NCBI GenBank assembly: GCA_002702065.1
Contig: NZXX01000001.1
Location: 806,001 to 870,000, forward strand
DNA: 64,000 nucleotides
Direction of reading: 5' to 3'
From: Anaerolineaceae bacterium
GTDB taxonomy: Bacteria; Chloroflexota; Anaerolineae; Aggregatilineales; Phototrophicaceae
Position 1 is the first letter of the stretch. The number at the start of each line of letters is the position of its first letter. The translations under genes and the position numbers were made by a program. The notes under the pieces were generated by a model, which searched no databases, was not told where the DNA came from, and saw only the letters and a list, made by a program, of their open reading frames with translations. This document shows, in pieces, positions 40,230 to 47,664 of the stretch.

Positions 40230-41384
40230 TCAGATGGCATACTGCTGGATCTTCGCTTCATCAACCTCGACGCCCAGCCCCGGCCCTTGTGGCACCAGCA
40301 GCGCGCCATCTTCGTAGACCAGCGGGTCCTTGATGATGTCGTCCAGATAGTACACCCCGGCAATCTGTCCGTTTTGCGCTGCTTTGGGGCGGCTGACTGA
40401 ACAGACACTGGCAAATTCGGCGATGCGGGCAGCGGCCCCCAGATGCAGGTTGGCCGCACAGCCGACCCCCATTTCGATGGAGCCGCCAATGTCGCTGCGG
40501 ATGCCGACAGATTCGGCCACGGTCGCGACCTGATTGGCGCGGTAGAGGCCGCCCGGCTTGGTGACGTACAGCGAAATCAGTTCGGCGGCCCGGTGCTGGT
40601 GAATGTGCAAGATATCCTGCGGCGTCCACGCGCCTTCATCGGCCATCACAGGCACGTTGACATGGTGCGCAATGTAGGCCATGTCTTTAAGGTCAGCGAC
40701 GGGCTGCTCGGTAAACAGGATGTTGTACGGTTCCATCTGGTGGGTGATGCGGATCGCCTCGGATGCGGAATGATAGCCTTCGTTGGCATCCACGCGTATG
40801 TTGATATCTGGCCCTAGCGCTTCGCGCAGCATGCGCACCAGTTCAACGTCGCGCACCGGGTCGAGGCCGGTCTTGGCTTTGATCGTCCGTGCGCCTTCGG
40901 CAGCGGCCTGCTCTGCTTCGGCAACGGCTTTGTCGTTCTCCATGATGCCCAGGCTGTGGGCGATGGCGATACGGTCCCGATGGGCACCGCCCAGCAGTTG
41001 GTAGACCGGCACATCCAGCATTTTGCCCGCCAGATCGTACAGGGCGATGTCGATCGCGCTTTTGGCGTATGGATGCCCTTTGACCATCCGGTCCATTGCA
41101 GCATGGATCGGGCCGATTTCCAGCGGCGAGCGCCCTTCAATGACCGGAAAGAGATAGTCGTCGATAAGGTGCTGCACGGTTTGCGCGGTTTCGCCGTAAT
41201 ACATCATGTGCGCGCCGCCCCACGTGGCAATCGCGGGCGTTTCCCCCCAGCCGACCAGCCCGGAATCGGTTTCCAGCCGCAGCAGCAGATGGCTGCCGAT
41301 GGGGGTGTTCATCTTGCTGGCCCAGTTATGGACACGTCGAGGGGGGAGTTTAATGAAGTAACATTGATAGCCGGTGATCTTCAT
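40230..41384 (-). CDS. Enolase-superfamily (mandelate racemase/muconate lactonizing) enzyme
   Basis: A protein of 384 residues. Barrel catalytic residues of the muconate-lactonizing/dipeptide-epimerase type are complete: KxK at K169/K171 (TIKAKTG), metal ligands D199 (RVDANEG), E226 (TEQPV) and D249/E250 (MADEGAW), and K276 (YVTKPGG). Two opposing lysines fit racemisation, epimerisation or cycloisomerisation of a carboxylate substrate. In this operon an amino acid or N-acyl amino acid racemase role is plausible. ATG 41384 follows AGGGA; the long frame from 41639 runs antisense over the next gene and is rejected. Confidence 0.9.
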   Translation of the reverse strand: MKITGYQCYFIKLPPRRVHNWASKMNTPIGSHLLLRLETDSGLVGWGETPAIATWGGAHMMYYGETAQTVQHLIDDYLFPVIEGRSPLEIGPIHAAMDRMVKGHPYAKSAIDIALYDLAGKMLDVPVYQLLGGAHRDRIAIAHSLGIMENDKAVAEAEQAAAEGARTIKAKTGLDPVRDVELVRMLREALGPDINIRVDANEGYHSASEAIRITHQMEPYNILFTEQPVADLKDMAYIAHHVNVPVMADEGAWTPQDILHIHQHRAAELISLYVTKPGGLYRANQVATVAESVGIRSDIGGSIEMGVGCAANLHLGAAARIAEFASVCSVSRPKAAQNGQIAGVYYLDDIIKDPLVYEDGALLVPQGPGLGVEVDEAKIQQYAI

Positions 41385-41424
41385 GCGTGTGTTCCCTGAT
41401 TGTGTAAAAATCTGCGTGGTGCGA

Positions 41425-42540
41425 TCAGGCGTCGATGGTGAGCAGTTCCGTCTCGTCATACAAATCGGTGATGATTTCAAAGCCATCTTCGGTGATGATG
41501 AGTTCATCTTCCAGCTGCAGCCCCCACCGGTTTGGATACCAGCACAGCGGCTCGATGCATATGACCATGCCGGGTTGCAGGGCAATGTCCGTATACGGGC
41601 CGATGTAGGGTTCTTCGTGCAGGCTGAGGCCGAGACCATGCCCCAGAAACTTGATCGGCGGCAGGCCCCATTCGTCCATCTTCAGCGCATACTGCTCGTA
41701 CATGGGGCGGGTCATGGCGCCGGGACGCATGGCATCGAGGGCGAGTTTGCGGGCTTCGACCATGTGCGACCACACTTTTTTCTGCTCGTCGGTCGGCGTG
41801 CCCACCACCGCATTGCGGGCGACATCGGAGTAGTAGTTGCCGCCCGTGCCGATCACATCGACGCGGATGACGTCGCCAGGCTGGATTGTGCGGCTCGTTG
41901 GGCTGGCATTGGCAAAACCGCTGCGTTCGCCCGCACCGACGACGAGCATGGTCAGACGTTCGCCACCCCCGGCCATGTACGTATCGGCGATCAATTGGCC
42001 AAGTTCAATCTCTGTCATGCCGACGCACACCTGCTCGAAGGCCGTGCGGGCGGCTTTTTCGGCAACCTTGCCCATTTTGCGCAGCTGGTCCAGCTCCGTC
42101 TGGGTTTTAATCATGCGTAATTCATGCAACAGGGCGTCGATCGGGACGAGGCTGGCCTGGGGCAGCGCCTTCTGCAAAGTGGCGAATCCCCGTGCGGATA
42201 TGGCTGTTTCCTCAATGCCGATTTGCCCGCCTGCCAGCCCGGCAGCCTTGAGGCGTTCCACCATCACCAGAATCGGGTCCTGCGTAAACTCGTTGTAAGC
42301 GATCACCTGCTGGATACTGCTGTTGCTCTGGACAAAACTTTCTTCGATGTTGACAACAATAATCTCTGGCGTACCTTCGACCGGGACCAGGCAGATCACC
42401 AGCCTGTGCCGCACAATCATCTGCGAAGGGACGACAACGTCGGCGGTGTAGGCAATATTCTCTGGCGACATAATAACCAGCGCATCCAACCCGTGCTGGC
42501 GCATGGCAGCGCGCTGCTTCTGAATGATTTCGTGCGACAT
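41425..42540 (-). CDS. M24 family metallopeptidase (Xaa-Pro/creatinase-like)
   Basis: A protein of 371 residues with the creatinase N-terminal domain (1-135) and a pita-bread domain. All five metal ligands are present: D228, D239 (RVDVIGTGGNYYSD), H301 (GHGLGLSLHEEP), E330 (CIEP) and E344 (QLEDE). Members cleave Xaa-Pro peptides or C-N bonds such as in creatine; the substrate here is open. AGGAG sits six bases before ATG 42540. It lies between the GntR gene and the enolase-superfamily gene with gaps near 40 bases. Confidence 0.9.
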   Translation of the reverse strand: MSHEIIQKQRAAMRQHGLDALVIMSPENIAYTADVVVPSQMIVRHRLVICLVPVEGTPEIIVVNIEESFVQSNSSIQQVIAYNEFTQDPILVMVERLKAAGLAGGQIGIEETAISARGFATLQKALPQASLVPIDALLHELRMIKTQTELDQLRKMGKVAEKAARTAFEQVCVGMTEIELGQLIADTYMAGGGERLTMLVVGAGERSGFANASPTSRTIQPGDVIRVDVIGTGGNYYSDVARNAVVGTPTDEQKKVWSHMVEARKLALDAMRPGAMTRPMYEQYALKMDEWGLPPIKFLGHGLGLSLHEEPYIGPYTDIALQPGMVICIEPLCWYPNRWGLQLEDELIITEDGFEIITDLYDETELLTIDA

Positions 42541-42581
42541 GAACGGCTCCTGTTGCGGTTGACAAATGGACGCAAAAGAAT

Positions 42582-43295
42582 CTAATCAGTCTCATCATCC
42601 TCAGGAGCGTTTTCCCACTCCTTGCTAATGTGTTCCCAGTTTTCAAGTAATGTTTCGGCGGCGCTGTTCATGTGGTCGTGTATGGCTGCCCGGATTTCTT
42701 CCAGGTTTTCGCTGCGCAGGGCGGCAATAATTTTGTTGTGATTCAGCGGCAGTTTCTGGGGCAGGTTGTACATTTCGATCTGGTACAGGTTGCGCAGCAC
42801 ATAACGGGACTGGGCCAGCAGCGAGTCCCAAACTTTGATCAACCGGACGTTGTCGCTAAGCTGCACCAGATACCGGTGAAATTCCAGATCGGCTTCGACG
42901 GCACGGGTCTGGTCACCGGCGGCGGCAGCCTCCATGATGCGGTCGATCAGGGTTTCGAGCTTGTGCAGGGTTCGCCCGTCGCTCAGATGCGGCAGGGCCA
43001 TGTAGGCGGCGTGGGTTTCGAGAGCAGTACGCAGCTCGTATATTTCGCGCACATCTTTCTGGGTCAGCCGCCGCACATAGCTCCCTTTATACGGGACAGC
43101 TTCGATCAAGCCTTCTTCGGTCAGCCGAATCAGGGCTTCGCGAACCGTCCCCTGGCTGAGGCCCAGATGTTCGGCCAGAACCCCCTGCTTTAACTGTATG
43201 CCGGGCGGGAATGTCCCGTCCATGATGGCCTCCCGAATGGATTCGAGGGCGGCGGCTTCCAGGCTGGTGTTGCGCCTGAGCGTTTCAAGTGGCAC
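42582..43295 (-). CDS. GntR-family regulator with FCD domain
   Basis: A protein of 237 residues: winged helix (about 12-75; LAEHLGLSQGTVREALIRLTEEGL) and an all-helical FCD ligand domain (85-225) with Asp/His residues typical of its metal site (EADLEFHRYL). FCD regulators usually bind organic acids or amino acids. Encoded inside the operon, it is the likely local controller; candidate sites lie in 47524-47584. The start is GTG 43295 with AAGGA five bases upstream. Confidence 0.9.
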   Translation of the reverse strand: MPLETLRRNTSLEAAALESIREAIMDGTFPPGIQLKQGVLAEHLGLSQGTVREALIRLTEEGLIEAVPYKGSYVRRLTQKDVREIYELRTALETHAAYMALPHLSDGRTLHKLETLIDRIMEAAAAGDQTRAVEADLEFHRYLVQLSDNVRLIKVWDSLLAQSRYVLRNLYQIEMYNLPQKLPLNHNKIIAALRSENLEEIRAAIHDHMNSAAETLLENWEHISKEWENAPEDDETD

Positions 43296-43351
43296 GATGT
43301 TCCTTCCGTTTCTATGACATCCTTATTCCGACGATAATTTCGGTAGACTGC

Positions 43352-44245
43352 TTACGCCTGTATGCCTGCCGCTTGCAGCAGACGTGTAATGCCGATCCAT
43401 TGACTCTGGGCGACGGTGCGCGGGGCGACCCCGCCTAACCCCCGTGCCCAGACAAAATGTACCCCCAAGTCGCTGGCTGCATCCCGATCCACGCCGCCGG
43501 GCGGGGCGGACATGTCGATCAGCACCGTATCTTCAGGAATATGCGCCAGCACTTGCCGCGTAAAGAGAAGCGCCGGGGCGGTATTAAAGATCATATCAGC
43601 GTTTTTGATCACATCATTTAAGTGTTCAAAGCTATAGGATTCCATGCCCATCTGGTAGGCAATGGCCCGGGCGACCGGGTTGCGGGCGATTACCGTCACA
43701 CGCGCATGCATCGCAACCAGCAGACTGCCCAACGCGACCCCGGTACGGCCAAAGCCGGTCAGGACAATGGAAGACCGGTGAATCGTGACCGGGCTGTGCT
43801 GGATCGCGACGGCTGCTGCCCCCTCCGCAATGGCCGAGGCCCGCAGAATCATTAGGTCATTGTCATGTTCGTACTCGCGCAGTTGAAAGTCCAGCGTGGT
43901 CTCTGCGGTGCGCATGACATCGGTCGCAACCCCGGTGATGAGGACTGCACCCGGTGCTAAGGTGCTCAGGTCATCGACTGAGAGGTAAACTTTCTCTTTG
44001 GACTGCGGTGCATACAGGCTGCCGTCTGCGGCGGGGTAGGGTATGGGGCAGATGACAATCGCCGCGCCATCGAGTGCTGCACGAACGCTGTTCGCCTGCG
44101 GCCTGCCCAGCACCTTCTCCGCAGAGGGTGGACAACCATAAGCATCGACCACAGCGCCCTGCTGCTGGAGCAGACGCAGCGTTTCTGTTTCGCGTTCGTC
44201 GCCACCCAGTACGGTTGCTTTCAGCCCGCTTAAATCCAGTGACAT
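43352..44245 (-). CDS. Dipicolinate synthase subunit A (DpaA/SpoVFA)-like protein
   Basis: A protein of 297 residues. The N-terminal flavodoxin-like part starts LKATVLGGDERE (9-19), and the NAD-binding part contains VLTGFGRTG (161-169) and the family tail PPGGVDRDAA and RGLGGVAPRTVA (269-279), as in SpoVFA of Bacillus. DpaA with the flavoprotein DpaB makes dipicolinate in spores. No DpaB and no sporulation gene is present, so the protein probably oxidises or reduces a related cyclic imine or amine. ATG 44245 has GGAG eight bases upstream; a longer frame from 44314 would overlap the next gene. Confidence 0.8.
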   Translation of the reverse strand: MSLDLSGLKATVLGGDERETETLRLLQQQGAVVDAYGCPPSAEKVLGRPQANSVRAALDGAAIVICPIPYPAADGSLYAPQSKEKVYLSVDDLSTLAPGAVLITGVATDVMRTAETTLDFQLREYEHDNDLMILRASAIAEGAAAVAIQHSPVTIHRSSIVLTGFGRTGVALGSLLVAMHARVTVIARNPVARAIAYQMGMESYSFEHLNDVIKNADMIFNTAPALLFTRQVLAHIPEDTVLIDMSAPPGGVDRDAASDLGVHFVWARGLGGVAPRTVAQSQWIGITRLLQAAGIQA

Positions 44246-44310
44246 AACCATCTCTCCGGTTGCATTGCTCGGTGTTGCAAGTCTCAAATCATTACTGAAC
44301 GGCTGGATGC

Positions 44311-44517
44311 TCAATGTTCTTCTTTGGGGAAGTCCGGGTCAGAACTGAGTGTGCCAGCGCGCGCCCAGCTGTTTTTCGGCACATCGTGGATGATGACATG
44401 TAAAGAGTCTGGCTTGGCGTTGGCGTGTTCGACCATTGCGTCGGTGATCGCCTTCACCAGACGCCGCTTTTGATCGTCCGTACGGCCTTCCCACATTTCA
44501 ACAATGACTACAGGCAC
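44311..44517 (-). CDS. 4-oxalocrotonate tautomerase-like protein
   Basis: A protein of 68 residues. After Met removal the catalytic Pro1 is exposed, and R11 (EGRTDDQKRR) is conserved. The position of R39 in the archetype is His (LHVII), and position 50 is Trp (PKNSWARAG). These enzymes tautomerise 2-hydroxydienoates or hydrate and decarboxylate related acids. The start is GTG 44517; an ATG ten bases upstream is out of frame and stops after a few codons. It lies between the importer genes and the DpaA-like gene. Confidence 0.85.
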   Translation of the reverse strand: MPVVIVEMWEGRTDDQKRRLVKAITDAMVEHANAKPDSLHVIIHDVPKNSWARAGTLSSDPDFPKEEH

Positions 44518-44554
44518 AGGTTCATTTCTCCTTTGTTCAGCGCATTGTCACGCC

Positions 44555-44599
44555 ATCATCTGAGCCGGGTATGATGGACTGCTCTCCGGCTCAGATGAT
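44555..44599 (-). other. Perfect 14-bp intercistronic stem-loop after the binding-protein gene
   Basis: ATCATCTGAGCCGG (44555-44568) and CCGGCTCAGATGAT (44586-44599) are exact inverted repeats with a 17-base loop. On the transcript it lies 25 bases after the binding-protein stop and before the tautomerase gene. There is no T-tract on the minus strand, so 3'-end protection of the transporter mRNA is more likely than termination. Confidence 0.75.
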
Positions 44600-44624
44600 C
44601 GTTTCAATCAAGGTTTCGCGGTGG

Positions 44625-45635
44625 CTATTCCGCTTCGGCGGCGAGCGATTCTTCAGCGGCGGTTATCGCATCGGTGACGACCATCTCATAGGGGGCCGGG
44701 TCTTCGTATTCACCAACTGAGATGAAGAAGTTATTCATCGCTTCCCAGACGTCTTCCGTGAAGAATGGTGCCTGCGGGAACATACCAATTTCCAGGTAGA
44801 AATCATAGGTCTGGCTCAGGCGTTCTTCCGGCACGGGGATCACTTCAAGCGCCTTTGCCATCCAGACGTCTTTGTCGGCAGCGACCTCGGCATACCCCTT
44901 GGCGAGCGCAACCGCCAGATCATTCAGGATTTCCGGGTTGGCTTCGGCATAGCTGTCCATCACCACCCACGAGGTATAAATGGCTTCCGGCGCAATATCG
45001 CTCATGCTGCCGATGATGCCATAATCGCGGCCATCTTCCCGCAGGGTCAGCACGTCGGCGAATTCCAGCGCGGTGACGTCAATGCGTTCGGCCTGCATGG
45101 CGGCGGCGCGGTTGGGCGATTCTGGCAGGATAATCCATTCCATGTCGTCTTCGGTCACGCCTTCGGTCTGGCGCACCAGCATACGTGGCAGAATTTCGGT
45201 GCCGGACCCCGGCCCATGATAGGCGACACGCTTGCCGACCATATCTTCCACCGTAGCGATACCCGGCTGCCCGATGAGCACGAACTCACCAACCATGTTC
45301 GACGGCATAATCACCTTCAGCGGCACACCGATATGATAGGCTTTGATCGCGTCTGGCAGGCCGATGGAGCCAATATTGATCTGCCCGCTGATCATGCCGG
45401 CAACTGCGTTCGAGTCGGCGGTCATCTCGATGACTTCGATGCTGTAGCCCATTTCTTCCAGATAATCGAGTGCGACCAGGTCGGCCACATCTGCCGGGTC
45501 AATATCCGACCCATAGGCGATAACCAGGGGGATTGGGTCATCCTGGGCGCTGGTGATGCTGCCAAAGGCGACACTCCACAGAACGGTGACCACTGCACAT
45601 ACGATAAGTAATTTGCTGCTTGCTCGGCGTTTCAT
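44625..45635 (-). CDS. ABC importer substrate-binding protein (NMT1/SsuA-like)
   Basis: A protein of 336 residues with a Sec signal peptide (1-31, ending SITSAQ). The fold resembles the nitrate/sulfonate/taurine and THI5-like binding proteins: IPLVIAYG, MISGQINIGSIGLPDAI, VGKRVAYHGPGSGTEILPR. No lipobox Cys is seen at the cleavage site, so it may be released or anchored otherwise. GAGGAG lies nine bases before ATG 45635. With the permease and ATPase genes it forms a complete importer for an organic anion or zwitterion. Confidence 0.88.
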   Translation of the reverse strand: MKRRASSKLLIVCAVVTVLWSVAFGSITSAQDDPIPLVIAYGSDIDPADVADLVALDYLEEMGYSIEVIEMTADSNAVAGMISGQINIGSIGLPDAIKAYHIGVPLKVIMPSNMVGEFVLIGQPGIATVEDMVGKRVAYHGPGSGTEILPRMLVRQTEGVTEDDMEWIILPESPNRAAAMQAERIDVTALEFADVLTLREDGRDYGIIGSMSDIAPEAIYTSWVVMDSYAEANPEILNDLAVALAKGYAEVAADKDVWMAKALEVIPVPEERLSQTYDFYLEIGMFPQAPFFTEDVWEAMNNFFISVGEYEDPAPYEMVVTDAITAAEESLAAEAE

Positions 45636-45684
45636 TACGGCTTGCTCCTCATATCCTCTTTCCTCCTTACGACGATGCCCTGAT

Positions 45685-45700
45685 CTGGCAGCTATGCCAG
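45685..45700 (-). other. Small hairpin between permease and binding-protein genes
   Basis: CTGGCA-GCTA-TGCCAG is a perfect six-base stem with a four-base loop in the 97-base gap. It could adjust expression of the binding protein relative to the membrane subunits. Confidence 0.4.
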
Positions 45701-45732
45701 CCCGTTAGACAGGTGCTTGCGGTACTTCTGGA

Positions 45733-46536
45733 TTAGTCATGCCACCATGGCGCGAGTTTCCTTTCGGCTAGCTGGACCAACGAGACAAAGATCACCCCCA
45801 AAAGCGAGATGACGACGACGACGACAAGCACCTTGTCGGTGCGATAATAGTGGGAATGCGTCAGCACCAGGCCGCCGAGGCCCGTAACCGCAAACAGCAG
45901 TTCCGCGATCACCATGCCCTTAATCGCCCGACCTGCGCCGATGCGTAAACCGGCGAAGATGACGGGCAGCGCGCCAAAGAAAACCACGTGGCGAAAGAGC
46001 TGGCGCTGGTTCGCCCCGAACGACCGGGCCATGTCAATCAGGCGCTGGTTGACCCCGCGCACCCCGGTATAGGTCGCAATCAGGATTTCAAAGACGGCGA
46101 ACAGGGTGACGGTCAGCACGCGCGGTGTCAGGCCGATACCCGTCCAGACGATGATCAGCGGGACGAGCGCGGCAATCGGCACCACATAAAGCGCCGAGAC
46201 AAACGGGTCCATTATGGTGGCGACAGAGCGATAGGTGCCCATCAGAAAGCCGATGGCGACGCCGAAAAATGCGGCAAAACCAAACCCCAGCACCAACCCG
46301 ACGCTGCTGTCCATCAGGGCTTTCTGTAATTCACCGGTTCCCATCATCTCCGAGAATGCTGCTACCAGTGATGATGGCGGCGCGAGAATAAACACACCCA
46401 ACTGCCGCCCTGCGAGTTCCCATGCGATCAGCACCACAATAATGGCAACGGCCTGGATAATACGCTCCCGGCGGATACCGCGACGGGGTGGTTGTTTTTT
46501 GACTTCGCTGCGCGATGCGCTTGCGCTGGCTGCCAT
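45733..46536 (-). CDS. ABC importer permease (SsuC/TauC-like)
   Basis: A protein of 267 residues with six hydrophobic segments and the coupling-helix signature of the BPD-type permeases (ARSFGANQRQLFRHVVFFGALPVIFAGLRIGAGRA). A short Ser/Ala and basic N-terminus precedes the first helix. AAGGAGG lies four bases before ATG 46536; the longer frame from 46602 begins before this site and is rejected. It belongs with the ATPase upstream and binding protein downstream. Confidence 0.9.
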   Translation of the reverse strand: MAASASASRSEVKKQPPRRGIRRERIIQAVAIIVVLIAWELAGRQLGVFILAPPSSLVAAFSEMMGTGELQKALMDSSVGLVLGFGFAAFFGVAIGFLMGTYRSVATIMDPFVSALYVVPIAALVPLIIVWTGIGLTPRVLTVTLFAVFEILIATYTGVRGVNQRLIDMARSFGANQRQLFRHVVFFGALPVIFAGLRIGAGRAIKGMVIAELLFAVTGLGGLVLTHSHYYRTDKVLVVVVVISLLGVIFVSLVQLAERKLAPWWHD

Positions 46537-46607
46537 GCTTCCTCCTTTTCCGGTCAGGAATTTTTTAGTCTGGGTTACTTGACGCCGTGTGATACGGACC
46601 ATGCTGT

Positions 46608-47441
46608 TTATTCGGCAAAGGGGGTGGTCATGTAACCACCTTGCAGCACATCCAGCAGATGGCGTTTGATTTCGATATATTCGTTGTTCAGCAGCAGCTC
46701 AGCCTGTGACCGGGGCCGTTCAAAATTGAGCCGGATGTCATCAATCATGCGGCCCCCTTCGGCCATGACGAACACACGGTCTGCCAGCAGCAGGGCTTCG
46801 TCAATGCTGTGGGTGATGAAGATGACGGTTTTCTGGTCGCCTGCTTTCATGAAGATGCGCAGCAGTTCGTGCTGCATCTGCGACCGGGAGATGGCATCCA
46901 GCGAACCAAACGGCTCATCCATCAGCAGGATGTCGGGGTCGACGGCCAGCGCCCGTGCAATGCCGACACGCTGCTGCATGCCGCCCGACAGTTCATCGGG
47001 GTAATAGCGGCCCCATCCTTCCAGCCCGACCAGCCCCAGCGCGGCCTCGGCTTTTGCCAACCGTTCTGCTTTCGATACCCCCTGAAGCTCTAGCCCGAAG
47101 GCGACGTTATCGACGCAGGTGCGCCAGGGCAGCAGCAGAAAATCCTGAAAGACGATGGCACGCTCCGGGCTGGGTTTGGTAATGGCCTTGCCATTGATGA
47201 GGATGCGCCCGCTGGTGGTCTGGGCCAGCCCGGCGATGATGCGCAGCAGGGTGGTCTTGCCGCAGCCGCTGGGCCCGACAATCGTAATAAATTCACCTTC
47301 GTCGATCTCAAAATTCAGATTGTCCAGGGCGTTGACCTGAATAAGATCGTCTCCGGCTGCCTTGGTGAATGTTTTTCGCACGTTTTCGGCAACGACATAA
47401 CCTGACTGGCGGGATAGTCCTTTTTGATCTGCTGCTGTCAT
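46608..47441 (-). CDS. ABC importer ATPase (SsuB/TauB-like)
   Basis: A protein of 277 residues. Walker A GPSGCGKTT (56-64), Q-loop VFQDFLLLPW, signature LSGGMQQ (151-157), Walker B ILLMDEPFG (171-179) and H-loop ITHS are all canonical for nitrate/sulfonate/taurine-type importers. AAGG precedes ATG 47441. It is the first gene of the eleven-gene operon, read from the repeat-rich region at 47442-47664. Confidence 0.93.
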   Translation of the reverse strand: MTAADQKGLSRQSGYVVAENVRKTFTKAAGDDLIQVNALDNLNFEIDEGEFITIVGPSGCGKTTLLRIIAGLAQTTSGRILINGKAITKPSPERAIVFQDFLLLPWRTCVDNVAFGLELQGVSKAERLAKAEAALGLVGLEGWGRYYPDELSGGMQQRVGIARALAVDPDILLMDEPFGSLDAISRSQMQHELLRIFMKAGDQKTVIFITHSIDEALLLADRVFVMAEGGRMIDDIRLNFERPRSQAELLLNNEYIEIKRHLLDVLQGGYMTTPFAE

Positions 47442-47523
47442 TCGATTTACCTTAGGTCTATTGTCGAAACAGGCTAAAAAAACAGGGTCCGTTTTTTGTC
47501 AGTATTCTGATGTCATGGTATCG

Positions 47524-47584
47524 TCGATAATCGATAATCAACAATCGATAATATATCCTACGTATATCGTTGACGATTTGTCAA
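47524..47584. promoter_or_regulatory. Divergent promoter/operator region of the opine-like cluster
   Basis: Three copies of TCGATAAT start at 47524, 47531 and 47545, spaced by 7 and 14. The inverted repeat TTGAC-N5-GTCAA occupies 47570-47584. On the minus strand a perfect -35 TTGACA (47584-47579) and TAGGAT (47560-47555) are 18 bases apart, so the palindrome covers the -35 and the triplet lies near the transcription start. The GntR protein of the operon is the likely ligand-controlled binder. The whole 223-base gap (47442-47664) has no supported gene. Confidence 0.6.
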
Positions 47585-47664
47585 GAAATTGCAGATCGAT
47601 GACAGACGCAACGGTTGCGTATCCATCGATGAATCTATGATGGTCGGCAGGAGGAGAAGTCGCT

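Noticed and set aside
41385..41639. N-terminal extension of the enolase-superfamily protein
   Set aside because: The extra 85 codons run over the end of the M24 gene and lack homology; ATG 41384 has a proper ribosome site.
43352..44314. D-isomer hydroxyacid dehydrogenase or alanine dehydrogenase assignment
   Set aside because: The VLGGDERE start and GLGGVAPRTVA tail fit DpaA/SpoVFA better than either dehydrogenase family.
47524..47552. Three short direct repeats considered as a CRISPR array
   Set aside because: Repeats are only eight bases with 0-6 base spacing; they look like regulator sites, not repeat-spacer units.
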